64,000 bases of DNA from Niebla homalea (lineage: Eukaryota; Ascomycota; Lecanoromycetes; Lecanorales; Ramalinaceae). A program made the translations under genes and the position numbers. This document shows, piece by piece, positions 33,776-47,023 of the stretch; position 1 is the first letter of the stretch; every line of letters begins with the position of its first letter. Where the stretch lies: assembly GCA_019925105.1 (NCBI GenBank), contig JAHGAU010000018.1:434001-498000 (forward strand), given 5' to 3'. The notes under the pieces were generated by a model that saw only the letters and a program-made list of their open reading frames with translations, was not told the DNA's origin and made no database searches.

Positions 33776-36341
33776 TTAAAAACGGTTTTAAATTTATAAT
33801 ATTTTTTAAAAACTCAATTTATTACTTTTTCGGGAATAACAACTTTTTTAATAAAATTATTAAAAATTATCATTATTTTAATAGTTTTAATATAATTTTT
33901 GAAAAATTATCGGATACTTTAATTAAACTTTTGAAAATAATATAAAAAAGTATTATCTTTTCTTTTTTATAATTCTTAAGGTAATAATTATACGCGGCTA
34001 AATTAATAATAAAAATATTAAAAAATATATTTTTAATATTTAAAAAAAATTGTTATTTAATTTGATAATAAGCTTAATAAAGTTTAACGTAATCGAAAAT
34101 AATTTTAATTTTAAATTACTTTCGGTAACAAGTTAATTAATTTTAAAAAATAATCCGGCTTTTTTTAAAAATAAAAGTATACGTTTATTTTAAACGTAAT
34201 TTACTTTTTATAATTATAAAAATTAAATATAAAAAGAATATTATGTTAATAAATATTTAATTAAACTTTATATTATTTTATTTAAAGTTTTTTGAAAATA
34301 ATTTAATATTATTTTAACTATATAATAAATTTAAAAGCTAATAATTTAAAACATTTTTATATTATTAAAGTTAATTAAATAAAATAAATGATAACTTTAA
34401 AATTTATATATTTATTACATTTTTTAATAAATATAAGTTAAAAAAACTTACGAAAAGATATTTAAAGTAAATCATATATTTAAAAAATAATATTTTTATT
34501 AATGGAATAATTACTGGTAGCTCTGGTATTAATAAGAAATTTTAAACAAATAATTCTTTATTTAAAAAAATAAAATTAATAATTAAAAAAATTAATTATT
34601 TTAAAAAATAAGCTTATTTTCGGAAATTTATAAGTATATTTAATAACGTAAATTTAAAAATAAAAAGTTTATTTAATTTTTATTACGTTTTTAATAAAAT
34701 CTTTATATTTATTAAGTAATCGGACTTTAATTCATCGTTAAAAAATTTATTATAATTTTAATAATAACGGAAACTATTATTATTATTTTATAAACGGGGT
34801 CGATTAATTTCGTTAATTTTAATTATTTATTTTTAAGTTTTTCGTTTTAACTTTAAATAATTGGTTTTTATATACGGATTATTATATCGGAAGTATTTAC
34901 TTATTTTAATAAGTTTTTAAATTAATTATCGGGAAACTTAAATTATTTTAAAGATTACTTAAAAATATAATATTATTAATAAATAATAAAAAGTATTAAT
35001 AATCGTAATTTTAATAATTTCTTTGATAATTTCCTTAATAAATATTAAAATAATATTAATATTTCTCCTTTAATAATAAAATTTTATTTGTTAATCAGGA
35101 TTTTATTTTTTTAAGTATATATAAGTTTATTTTAAATTATTTAAGTCGTATATTTTTAAAAAAAAAATAACTTAAAAATTACATAAATAAACGATTAATT
35201 AATTTTCGGATTATGTTTTTTTAATTATTTTATAAATTAAAATATTTTAAAATTTTCGTTAAACGAATAAATTCTATATAAAAAATAAAAATTTATTTTT
35301 AAATAATATTTTAAAAGATTAATATTTATCGATTAAATTTTTATTTTAATTAATATTCTTAGAAATCCGATTTAAAGGTTTTTAAATATTTTTAATTATC
35401 ATAAATATAAGTTCTTTTTAATTATTATAATTAATATTTAATTACTTTAATGTTTTATTATATAATTAAATAAAAATGTGTTTTATTTTAATTATATTTA
35501 TAAAATATTAATCGTTATTAAAACGAAACTTAATATTAATTTTTCGTTTAAATAAATTTTAATAATCTCGATCCTTTTTTATAAAAGGCTTAAGATCCTT
35601 TACTTAATATTTGTATTAAAACTTAATCTTTAAAATAAAAAAATAAAAAGTTTAATTTTAATAAAAGGTTCTTATTTTTATAATAAGATTTATATTTTCG
35701 TTGTTTTAACGATTACTCTTTTAATAAAGTTCTTTAATTAAAAATTAAGTTTTAATATTTATAATAATCAATACGTTTTCTAAGATTCTATTTTAATTAT
35801 TATTATTAATATAATTAAAAAAGTTTTAATTTAAAAAGCTTTTTAATTACGCTTAAATTATATATTATTATTTAACGTTTAACTTAGTTTTAAAATCGTT
35901 ATTTTCTATTATTTATATAATAATTTCGTTATTAAATTTATTATAATATTAAGTTTCAATATCGTATTATTATTAAAGTAAATTTAACTATTTAAAAAAC
36001 TTTTCGGATTTTTAAAAACTTAAAAATTAATACGTGAAATACTCTTAAGTAAAAACTATATAAAAATACGTTTCTATTAACGTTTTTAATATAATATTTT
36101 AAAGTTAATAATAAAATATTTATTTTATAAATTATCTATATTAATTAAAATTATAATTTTTTAATCGGATTATTAATAATAAAAAATCGAAAGATTTAAT
36201 CCGGGGAGGTTATTTACCTTTAAAAGCGGTTTTTTTTACTTATTTAATAAAAATTAAAAAATTATTAGACCGATTTAACTTAATTAATCAAAAAGCTCCG
36301 AACAATAAATCTATATAGTTCCGCTATATTTCCTAGTTTTC
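33776..36341. other. RIPed internal sequence of Gypsy-3 (expected gag/protease side)
   Basis: Very AT-rich with no readable protein motif. It lies upstream, in element orientation, of the RT relic, so gag and protease sequences are expected here. It ends at the TTTTC target duplication of Gypsy-1. Confidence 0.45.
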
Positions 36342-36581
36342 TGTAATTACCGTGCTTAGAAGTAGATTAATAAGGGTATGATTAATTAAGAGAATAAGTT
36401 TAAGGAGTAAATACAGGTAATAGTACGTAAGCTATACTTGAAGGCCGCAAATATTATAACGCTAATAGTTAATTTACTTTAAGCGGTTAATAAGCCGCCT
36501 TACGTATAATATTTGCCCTATTATAGTACTTTTTATTTAGCCTCTTTAATAAGCCGTTTATAAATATATATACTTATAATA
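36342..36581 (-). repeat. Gypsy-1 left (3') LTR
   Basis: Starts TGTAATTACCGTGCTTAG and ends CTTATAATA where the right copy has CTCATAACA. Differences from the right LTR are almost all transitions plus one ~10-bp indel. Confidence 0.85.
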
Positions 36582-38559
36582 TTATCCCCCCCCCTTTTTC
36601 GAGATATCGACCGCGATATTATAACCCTTAGGGATAATAATAAGGACCTTAAAGACTCTAATAATAAACCGGTAGCCGTTAAGCAATCCAGAAAAATGAT
36701 AAAAAAAAATTAAAAGCCGGATTAATAAAAGATTAAATTAAGTCGATTATTATTTTTTCCGAGGTATAACTATAGTCGTATATTATTATTTACTCGGGTT
36801 TAATACCGTCGTCTTTTTAAACTAAAACCGGTTATAAAACCCGAACTTATCGGGGTATTAACGATAATACTTAACTATTATGTCCGTTATGTATTTAAAT
36901 TCGTTATAATTAATAGTATATTATTTGAGATTAAGGTCGTATCTAGCTTAATATATTTTATATTAAAATTGATTTTGTAAAAACCGAGAATTTAAGATAT
37001 TATCGATTATTTATTTTTCCTAATTATCGATAATAACGGAATTAGCGGGAATTAACTTTTAATTAAGTAAAGAATCTTTTACGGCTATCCTTAAAAGGGA
37101 CGTATAAAAGACGTTATTAATATAAAAGGTTTCCGGTAATTTAAATTTATATAAATAATTTATTTAGTTGACGATTTTAGACGGGTTAATTATTGTATAA
37201 TTTAATTTCTTATATAAACGTATTGTTTTAATATTTTTAATAAAAAAATAAATCTTATTACCGATTTTATAGTTTATTTTTTTATTATATTTATTAATTT
37301 AAATAATTATATTCGCTTAAACTATAATAAAATTCTTTTATTTATATTTTAATATTTTTTATATATAATATTTTTTATATATAATCTATAATATTATTAA
37401 CCGTACGATTTATAAGTTACTCCCTTATTATTATATAAATAATATTATCTAAAATAAAGCTTATATAAAGGTAAACCCCTTTATGTAAAAAAATAATATT
37501 ATATTAATCGATCCGTTTTCCTAATTATTCTCCGTGAATTTTATTATATTTAAATAATCTATTTAGTTATTTTTTTATTTATTATAGTAAATACGGAGCT
37601 TTATTTTAATATCTTAATTCGCTTACTCCGTTTATTTATTAATCTTAAAAAAATAAAATAACGAACAAATGGCTTTAATAATAAGTTTTTATGTAAGTAT
37701 TTTTATAAAATAAATACGAATTAAAAACCGCGATCCTATACGATTAATAAGAAAAGACTATAATATTAATAAATATCTATAAAAAAGATATTAATAAGCA
37801 TTATTTTTTTTACCGAAGTTCTTTTATTCTTATTAATAATCGGAACGTATAGTTATTCTTTCAATAACCTACCTATAGTAAATAGTAAATATAACATTAT
37901 AGTTTTTTAAATTAAATAATATAATAACTAAATTTATTAAGCAATTCTTTTATTATTAAGCCGGTATAAGTAACGGGTATAATAACCCGTTCTTTCTATT
38001 TTTAAAAGCTTTAATTCTTTTATAAATTTTTTAATTACGGTAATATCTTTTAATTATTAATTTAAAACCGGGGATATAATAATTACGGTTAATGAATTCT
38101 ATAATATATCGAATATTTAAATAAATAAACGAAAGTTAATTATAAACGTTTTTTAGAATTTTAATTATTAACGAGTCCGGTATATAAGAATAGTTTTTAG
38201 AATATAGGATACCGTCTTTATTAATATAGTTATTATATTTATCGTTAATAATCTTAAACCGAAATTTATTATATTTTTCGTTTTTTAAATTAATTTATTT
38301 TACTTTTATAATAAAATTTTCAATAACTTTTAGTTCTTAATTTATTCCTTTTTTTCCGCTTTTAATTTAACCGCCTTTAATTAAATACGATTAAGAAGTA
38401 AAATCGTTTAACATATATATTTTTCCCGACTATTATTGAAAAAAAATTGAAAAAATATCCGTTATTTTCGTAAGAGCGTTAGTTTTTTAATTTTTTTTTT
38501 ATTAAAATATAAATAGTTTTGAAATAATAATTAACGAGGGTATTTATTTATTGTATTTA

Positions 38560-38720
38560 CTTTTTCATAAGTTTTTTCCCTTCTATAAAAAATATAAAAA
38601 CTCTTATAATTAATAAATATTTTAATAAGAATATTTATATATTTAAGATTAACTTTTTATATTTTAAAACTATTAATAATAATTAGAAGTTTTTTATTAT
38701 AAATTTTATAATTATATTTT
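38560..38720 (-). pseudogene. Gypsy-1 RNase H relic
   Basis: Minus-strand NYKIYNKKLLIIINSFKI followed by INYKSFYIFY matches the Gypsy RNase H pattern NYDIYDKELLAIV.AF and LTDHK.L.YF. The same block is seen at 30,230 and 60,640. Confidence 0.75.
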
Positions 38721-39089
38721 ATAAAAATTAAATTTTTATTATAAAAAGAAATCAAATAAAAGACTCCGTCGTTATTATATTACGATAAAATACCGGTATT
38801 AATATAGTTAGAATAGTTTATTCTTAATATTATTTTCCGTGATTTATTAAAATATCAAAATATAAAAGTAAAGATAATAATTTTTTTTATTTTATTAAAA
38901 GCCGTTTAATAAATTTCATTTTATTTAAATTTAAAGTTTTTCTAAATTAATTCATACAAAAATTTTATTATTTTAAAAAAGGCTTATATAAACCGTTTAT
39001 AAAAATTATAAAAACCGATAAAATTTTAAACTTATTTTTAAAGTTAAAAACCAAATTTATTTAAGTATTAATTGCACCTTCTTTAAGTT

Positions 39090-39280
39090 TATTCGAATAC
39101 CTTTAAAAAAAACGATAACTCTGAAAAAGGCGGTTTTTTAAACGTAAAATTCGTATTTATTAATATTTATATAGAAGCCGGCTTTACGTAACTTTAGAAG
39201 TATTTTACGAATATATTATCGATACTTTTTAAGCAATTTGTTATAAATAAGGATATTATTAATATATATCTATATGAAAT
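39090..39280 (-). pseudogene. Gypsy-1 reverse transcriptase relic
   Basis: Minus-strand translation reads NILIYNKLLKKYR, then YIRKILLKLRKAGFYININ and KYEFYV. This follows the Gypsy block DDILIYSKTLEEH...VRKVLERLREAGLY....KCEFHV. Active-site Asp codons are lost. Confidence 0.82.
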
Positions 39281-42200
39281 CGTTTAAATATTTACAAAGT
39301 AAATTATTAAGATAATATTATTAAATTATTAGTTTATTCGATAATCCGATTAAGTTTATTTTATACTTATATATGTTTATATTTATAATAAAAATAATAA
39401 ATTTTTCGCTTTTGGAATTTATATATAATAAATTAAATATTATAAAAATATCGATTTTTATTAAAAACTTATAATTTATTATTTAAATAAAAGTCTTTTC
39501 GATTAACGGTAAAAGGTATTTTTTAATTATAAGTATATTTAACTTTTAATAATCGACGTAAAAACGGAAACTATTATTTTTTTTAGAGATAAAAAAAGAT
39601 AATAATATAAATAATATTCCGCCTAGAATAATATATTTTTTCTGTAAATTCTTAATAAAATATTCTTTAAACACCCGGAGTTTTAAGATTAATAAAGGGT
39701 ATATTCGATTACGAAATAACTCGTAAAGATTACCGGTAAATTCGAATTTATAATTAATATCGCGGTAAAATAATAATTTAATTACTTTTATTTTATTAAA
39801 AATATTAAAAAAATTATAATATTTTTTAAATATATTTTTTTTATGTATTTAAGTTTTTTCAATAATATTATATTTAGCTTAATATTAGATTTATTAACGT
39901 ATTTATTATAATCTTTAAATATACTATTTAATTTTGATATTAAAATAGAAAATATATTATTCTTTTTATTTTTTATTAATATTTTAAAAAAAAAATTAAT
40001 TCAAGCGATATTAACGGGTCTTTTTACTTTTTTTTAATAACTTTTAAAATAAAGCCTTTATAACCGGTTTATTCTTTAAATTCGTAAAGATTTAAAGTTA
40101 TCTAATTTTTAATTAATAAAAAATTTACGTCGGTACTAAAGCTTTTAGCCTTAAAGATAATAAAGGTTTTAATATTTTAATTATTAACCCCGGTCTTAAT
40201 AAATACTTAATGGTTTATAAAGCGTAAATCGTAAAGGAAATATAAAAGAAATAAAAGATTTTAATAATCTATTTTTAATAATTAAGCGTCCTCCGTTAAC
40301 GTAAATTTAGAACCGTCGTAAATACGGTTTTTTAAGGATTATTTATTAAATTGAAAACTTAATTTTACTATTATTATTAATATATAATATTAAGTATCCG
40401 AAACTACTTTAAAAGTTAAATAAATTATATAAAAAATAATACGAAATATACAATTATTAAAATTATTTATAGTCTTTTTTTTAATAAAAATTTAATATTC
40501 ATTTAAGATTTTAAAAAAAATATATAAAGTCTATATTAATAAAAAAAATATTTTATAATTTTAATATTTATAAAAATAAAATAAATCCGATTTTTTTATT
40601 TATTATTAAAGTATAAAAAACTATAAAAACTTTATCTAAAAAGTATCGTTTACTATATTTATTAATATAAAAATCTATATTTTTCCTATTCTAACCGTAT
40701 CGATAATAAAATTCATTAGTTTTTTAATTTAGTATTAATTTCTTAAATTTTATTAAGATTTTTAAACTTATTTTTATTAGGATATATCGTTAAAATATAT
40801 TTAAATTATTTATAATAATAATATAAATTAAGATATTATTTAGTTTTAATTTAGCTAAACTTCGTATTATCGGTTAATATAATTACTTTCTTTTCTTTTA
40901 TTATTTTACTAATATTATTAATAGTTCTTTTTTCTTTTTTTTAACGGCGTAAGGCTATAAATTTCTTTTAATCGATGTTAGCGAATTAGTCCTTATTTAG
41001 CTATTAAAGTTATTTAGATAACTCCCGTTACGGAGCTTTATATTTTAAATATAGATTTATCTTTAAAGTATTTTTAAAACGAAACGCTATTTAATTATAG
41101 ATATTATAACGAACGTAATTATCCCGGTATTTTAAAATATTAATTAAACGAAATATTTTACTTTTATATATAATAAAAAAGCTATATTAACCCTAGAAAA
41201 TCTTACGATATCTACGTTTCGCGTTTTTTTATAGTCCTTTTTATTATAAATATTAATAAAATAATTAAAAATATCCTAAAAAATAAAATATAATTTACTA
41301 ATATTTCTACTTTAATACGGACATATATAATTAAGTATATCTCCGCCCGTTATATTATATATAGAAATTATTTTTATAACGTTAATAAAGTAATAATCCG
41401 TATTATTTTTAAATTTATTTAGAATTTTTAATTCTTAATTTTCGTAATTAATTTCGTTACTTTTTCCCGTAAATAATTTTAATTTATTTATTCTAGGAAT
41501 TAACTTTATATAGACTTCGACAGGAATTAATCCTAATTTAATTTACTTACGGAAATAAACGAGTTTAATAAATCGCTTTTGAAAAGCGACTTCAAAAGCG
41601 ACTTCCGTACTATTTAACTAGATAATAATATTAATATTCGAGGTTTTAAAAATAAAGTTTTTAGCGTAAAGTTAACGTATTTTTCTTATAAGAATAAAGT
41701 TTAAAATCTTATTTCGAGCCGTTTTTTTAATTAGTTTTACCCCGGTATCGCGTTTTATTTATAAAATATTAAATGTTTATAATATTTTATTTAAACGTTT
41801 TTTTATTCAATAATATAAGTAATATTTATTCGAAATCTCTTATATAGTTTCCGCGGCTTTTATTTTATACTGGTCCTTTAATAAAACCATCTTTAAACGG
41901 GTAAAAATTTATATAAAATAAGTTATTTACGCAAATATATTAACTATAATGAATGTACTATTTTTTAATACTATAGGTAATACGAGAAATAATAAAGTAA
42001 AAAACTTATGAGAAAACTTTAAATTAAAACCGAAAAAAAATAACTAAAGAAACCCTCGAATCCTAAAACTAAAAAACCGAAAATCTGGATATTAAATAAT
42101 AAGATTATTAAATAGAATGTAGAATTCTTAATCTTTTAATTTTAATCCTAAAACTAATAATAATTCTTATTATTTCTTAATTAATAATCTATTTTTGTTT

Positions 42201-42397
42201 TTTTATTATATAATATTCCTTATTCTATTAATAATTAAGTTATCTATTAGCTTAATATCTTAATTCTAATTAATTCCTAATGTATATTATTAGGGTCGAT
42301 TCTATAAGAGTTAGGGCTCCCGGTATCTTCGTTCCGGTAATAATTATAACTTATATAGTTATTAAAGAGAGTATATACAAACTAAGACTTATTTTAA

Positions 42398-42647
42398 TAT
42401 TATTACCGTACTTAAAAAAGATTAATAAGGGTACAATTAATTAAGAAAATAAGTCTAAGGAGTAAATATAGGTAATAGTGCGTAAGCTATATTTAAAGGC
42501 CGTAAATACTAAAACTCTAGCAGCTACCTTACCTTATGCGGTTAGTAAGCCGCCCTATATGTAACACTTGCCCTGTTATAGCACCCTTTATCCAGCCTTC
42601 ATCCAGCCCCTTCAGCAAGCCGTTTATGAGCATCCATGCTCATAACA
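42398..42647 (-). repeat. Gypsy-1 right (5') LTR
   Basis: Partner of 36,342-36,581. The end nearest 42,647 is well preserved (CCAGCCCCTTCAGCAAGCCG, then GCATCCATGCTCATAACA); the other end is RIPed (TG to TA). Confidence 0.85.
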
Positions 42648-43015
42648 TTTTCTAATAAGTATAAAAATATAATATAAGAAATAAATTAATAGATTATGAT
42701 AATATACGGATAAGGATTCTGTAAGCTTTTTTATAGCCTGTTTTTATTAGTTATATAATTTTTAAATTTAACGTTTTATAGATTTTCTTTTTAACCCGGT
42801 GTATATAGTTTAATAGAATTAATATCTATTTTCTTAAGTTAATATAACCTCCCGTCTTTATTATTAACGTTATTTATAATTTGTCCGGTTTTTATTTAAT
42901 TTTTAATCCTAAATTATTAGCTTATTATCCGTTATTAATAAATAATATTAAAATAAAACCTTTATTTAACCTCGTTACTCTTATAAAAACGAATATAAAT
43001 ATGATTTTAATATAA

Positions 43016-43350
43016 TATTAAAGTCTAAAACCGGTTTAAATAAATAAGTAGAAAGAATAATATTATTAAAATTAAAGAATATTAAAATATAAAAAAAAAG
43101 GCAGGCGAAGGCTTTTATTCACTTTATATTTTAAATTTATAATACCTATAATAACGTAATTAGACTCGTATATAATATAAAGTAACGTAATAATAACCGT
43201 ATTATAATTAATATATTATAGATAGCGTTATAAGCGTATTGGTTAAGTAGGACTTTATAAACCGGATAACTATAGGAACCGCGGAGCCGGAAAAGGCTCA
43301 GTAACTTAGGTCCAGGTTAGGTGCAAGTTAGGTCCAAGTTAGGACTAACA
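43016..43350 (-). repeat. Gypsy-3 right (5') LTR, uninterrupted
   Basis: Gives the empty site of LINE-2 (CGTATATAATAT at 43,167-43,178). It ends GGTCCAAGTTAGGACTAACA, followed by the GAAAC target duplication. On the minus strand it begins TGTTAGTCC. Confidence 0.88.
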
Positions 43351-43355
43351 GAAAC

Positions 43356-44240
43356 AAGATAAATAAATGTATAAAATAAACCAATTATTATTAAAAAACA
43401 TATTATTTACAAAATTGGTAATTAGGTGATGCGTGCTCAGTATATATGATGATAAGTATATGATTGATGATCTATCGAAGTAAGTGGATGGAAGCTATGT
43501 AGGTGCGCTCCAAGCCAGTGCGGAACAACGTATATCCGGTAAGCCGTGAAGAAGCCATAGATGGATTAGCTCAGCTAATACCCTAATAGTTTCTTACCAA
43601 AAGAAAAATGGCCTTGCCCTAAGGACGATCTATTAATAAAAAAACACTATAACAAGGGTCTCGGATATAGGGGTAATAATAACGAGGCCCCGAGTATATA
43701 GACGACCTAAAACGATTAAGTGCTGGTTAAGAAATAAAGGCCTATATGCCGTATATACTGAAGGAATAATAAAAAAGTAAAGGAAAACCGGCGGAACCGC
43801 GTCCCGGAATATAATTGTGAAATTTAAAAAACTAAGTAAGCAAACCTAATAGATTAATAGTATCTCCGAGGTTGAACCGATCGGTAACTGTTTCCTAAAG
43901 TGGACTAGTAGTTATAACCGTAGTTATTGCGTAAATACTCGTAAAATATATTATTCGAAATAAAGTAGGCGTTACAATTGGGGCAGCGTTTCAATAAATA
44001 TAGGACAGAATTTAATAATAAATCAACGGAGGCCTACTCTTTATAATAAGTATAATTATAAACATTTTAAAGGTACTCCCAGAGCTTATTACTAAAGGGG
44101 AAGTAAGCAAAGCAAATGCGGCATTGTTACGGTTTTGGTAAAGGTAGTTTAAGTAAGGATTTATCGGAGAAATACTTTTGCGTCTTTTATAATAATAATT
44201 ATTTGGTAACGGAATCACTTAGGTGGTACTCGTATAGGTA
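43356..44240. other. moderately GC segment with copy 5 of the ~150-bp repeat
   Basis: 43,430-43,560, read on the minus strand, matches the dispersed repeat (TTGGAGCGCACCTACATAGC, then ATCAATCATATACTTA). 43,600-44,240 is less RIPed than its flanks but shows no readable gene; the minus-strand frame at 44,012-44,218 has no recognisable content. Confidence 0.45.
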
Positions 44241-44540
44241 AGCTTGTTTAAGGTGATTATACAGTCGGTTGCCAGACTTAAATTGCTTATTACATTTCAA
44301 GTATTACTTTAGGATCTGAATAAGTATTTTGGGTATTTCGGGCTTAGAGATATGCTTATTTTACAAAGGAAAAGGAGTTTACTAAGGGTTTAGAGTTAGA
44401 ATTAAAGCTATAAAATCGTATATATTTGCTTTGAAATATTCAATTAACAGAATTAAAAATTTTAAGATTTTTTAATAAATATACCCAAATATAGAAAATA
44501 AGAAGTTTTAAGGTGTTGGGACGTGATATTAAAACCCCCA
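44241..44540 (+). repeat. truncated tail of the minisatellite family
   Basis: From about 44,400 it aligns with the family tail (TTTGCTTTGAAATATTCAAT, AAATATACCCAAATATAGAAAA, then ACGTGATATTA) and diverges after that. No ~110-bp units are clear upstream. Confidence 0.6.
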
Positions 44541-46653
44541 AACGGCAAATTCGAGAGAATAAACCGTATATGCTTTTATATTAAGTAAATAATATATCAT
44601 ATAATAATTTAAAAGATAATAATAAAAATAATTAATAAACGAAAAAGAATTAAGGTTTTAAGCTTAAATGGGATTTCGAATAGGTTTCTCGCGATAATAA
44701 TACTATATTTTAAATAAGGTATTTACCTATGTACTTTTAAATATATTTTAATATTAATTATTCCGCGCGGGAATTAAAAGGCGAAAACGATTATCTTTAA
44801 AAAGTTAACCAAATAAAATTAATTTAAAATAGAAGTTTATAAATTAATTACGCTTTTTTATACGTTAAATAAAGCTTAAAAAATGGGAATTACGAAAATT
44901 TTTAGCAATTATATTTAGATCAAAATTTTTAAACTTATCCCCGATAAATAAATAAAAGTAAAAAAAGGAAAATAATAAAAATAATATTAAAAGGCTTTTT
45001 TAATAGTATATATACGGTATAGGGTAAGAAGAAAAAGTTTATTACGAGATCTCTTTTTTCAAGTATCGTAAAACTTTTAATAAAGTTAAATATTAGTGGT
45101 TATCATATAATTTACGAAAGAAAAATATATATATTATTTTTTTTATAAATTAAATTAAATTAAAAGTTTCTTGAATAAGCGGGCAATATTGATAAGCTAA
45201 AAATAAAAAACGAACTTAATAAAGCCTATTATAATGGGAATTCCGTAAAAGTTATTAATCTCTTTAATCCTTTTTTCTTTAACGTTTTATTATTTAAAAA
45301 ATTAGCGAAATTAAAATGAAAAATCTAAATTAAAGGGTTCGTCGATAACGTTTACTTATTGACTTATAATATGTTTACGCGTACGAATTATTTGGAATTA
45401 AAATAAGCTTATAAAATTTGTTCATAATGAATAAAAATATATAAAGCTTAAGTTATATTATATAAATATAAACTCATTTATATAATAAGAAACCTAAAAC
45501 TATATAATATAATAATAATAATTACCTTCAATTGGGTTATAATAAATGTAAGAATTAAGATAAAAGTTTTAGGGCTTTAAATTCATAGAAAGCTAAATTA
45601 AAAGGATTATATAAAAAATTTAACAGAAGATAATCTTTTAAGAAAAGGGTTTTACTTATTTTGTAATATTAATGTAAAGAATTACCTTACAAAAGGTCAA
45701 ACCTATTTATCAAGCGGTAATAAAACCAACTATAATATACGTTATAGCTATTTAATATATACTTAAAAATACCTTAAAGTACAAAATGGAGTTTATTTAA
45801 TAATTATAAGAAGTCTAAAACTAATACTTGAAAGTAATTAATAATACCTATAAAACGACGTTTATTTTGGTTTTAAAGTCCGAGGTTTTTATATTATTTA
45901 TAAAATTAACGTTAAAATAAATTCTCGTTTAAATAAAGCTTAAAAAGGGTACGTATTTAGTGACGATGGTTAAAAATGAATAAATCTATTAGAACTTAAA
46001 AACGGGGTCGTAGATCCCGAGTATTACTTTTTTTATAATAATTGAATATAAATAAATAGAAAATAAGGTCGATTAAAATAATACTTAATTTATTAATAAG
46101 AATTAAATTTGTATAAAACGGAAATTAAAAAGCTTATTTATTATAAAATAAAAGCGATTTTATAATAAACTTTATAGTGGTGAATTAAACGTTCATAATA
46201 TTATCAAAATTTAATTTTAATAAAACGTTAATACTTAGCTTTATATAAAGGAGAAATTGCGGATAAGTACCTTTTGTATTATAGGATTATACGGAAAGGG
46301 GATAGCGTATTAGTAATCTAATTTTGTGTTAATAAGAATAAATTAACTTATTTCCTATTTATTATATATATAAGCGGATAACTTAATACAGATTACCATT
46401 ATAGTTAACGAGAATGAAACGCGGCTTATATCTTAATTTTTTACTTAATATATATAGATTAATATTTTAATTTATTTAAAAAGACCGGGATATATAATCA
46501 CCGCCAAATACTTTTGATAAAGTAAAATATTAAAGCGGCCGTTAAGCTTATGATAATTACGGATATATTGTTTGAATTTAAATTGTACTAGCGAAATGGA
46601 AAAAAATAGCCAGAAACTTTATTAAAAAGCTACGTTAACAGCCGGTATTAGCC
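44541..46653 (+). mobile_element. LINE-3 (5' portion up to the Gypsy-2 insertion)
   Basis: Plus-strand RIPed LINE. The RT QG block (YYNGNSVKVINLFNPFF) lies near 45,228-45,285. The motif-C block GFVDNVYLLTYNMFTRTNYLELK lies at about 45,335-45,400. The C-terminal region after RNase H (YFLFIIY..., IKAAVKLMIITDILFEF) lies at about 46,270-46,580. It is interrupted by Gypsy-2 at 46,654; its 3' end is found at 55,620. The 5' end is not resolved. Confidence 0.75.
45220..45400 (+). pseudogene. LINE-3 reverse transcriptase relic
   Basis: GFVDNVYLLTY is the RIPed form of GFVDDVNLLTYG; the second Asp is Asn. It is followed by TRTNYLELK (family STE.NC..LE). No open frame spans it. Confidence 0.8.
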
Positions 46654-47023
46654 TGCGTAAAAGCTGCCGTACTTAGCCGCCTTTAACTTAAGTTAACCGA
46701 TCTCCGACCTTAGGTCCGTAACGCCGAGCCGAATATACGTATATCGTATATATCGAGACTTTGAAATATTTACGGATTTAAATTCCGATTATTAAACGAC
46801 GCTTTAATAAAAACGTCGTAATTAAGATTTATAATTTCGTATGAATATTAATTCTGGTTATAAATTAAATATTTAGGAAAGCGGGATTAAATATTAATTA
46901 TAAAAAACTTTTTATTATATAAAAAAGTTATACTTTTATTCTTTCAATATAATTCTTTAATAATTAATTCCTTTTTTAAATTAAATTAAATATTACTATA
47001 TTCTAAAGCTTTATCGTTATTGT
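46654..47023 (+). repeat. Gypsy-2 left (5') LTR
   Basis: Aligns throughout with 54,186-54,555, for example GTACTTAGCCGCCTTTAACT against GTACTTAACCGCCTTTAACT. The differences are mainly transitions. Confidence 0.82.

Larger units (their letters stand above)
36342..42647 (-). mobile_element. Gypsy-1: 6.3-kb LTR retrotransposon nested in Gypsy-3
   Basis: LTRs of 240 and 250 bp (36,342-36,581; 42,398-42,647) have TG...CA-type ends and a perfect 5-bp target duplication TTTTC (36,337-36,341; 42,648-42,652). On the minus strand a G-rich polypurine tract (AAAAAGGGGGGGGGATAA, ~36,582-36,601) abuts the left LTR, so this is the 3' LTR and the element reads right to left. RT and RNase H relics are found in the matching orientation. 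RIP is heavy inside; parts of the right LTR are better preserved. Confidence 0.88.
22060..43350 (-). mobile_element. Gypsy-3: nested LTR retrotransposon hosting several insertions
   Basis: Two direct repeats of ~336 bp, one split by LINE-2 (22,060-22,223 plus 28,039-28,212) and one whole (43,016-43,350), are flanked by the same 5 bases GAAAC (22,055-22,059 and 43,351-43,355). On the minus strand a polypurine tract (AAAGAAGGGGTAA, 28,213-28,230) abuts the left LTR. So the left LTR is 3' and transcription runs right to left. RT (30,560-30,900) and RNase H (about 30,200-30,270) relics are also on the minus strand. Removing LINE-2 and Gypsy-1 with their target duplications leaves ~9.2 kb; removing the unexplained 30.9-33.8 kb segment would leave ~6.3 kb, a normal Gypsy size. 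RIP is heavy throughout. Confidence 0.85.

Noticed and set aside
34505..34530. GGTAGCTCTGGTA shared with the minus strand of 3,186-3,200
   Set aside because: Only ~13 bases match and the flanks do not align; possibly chance, or a tRNA-primer-binding-like word.
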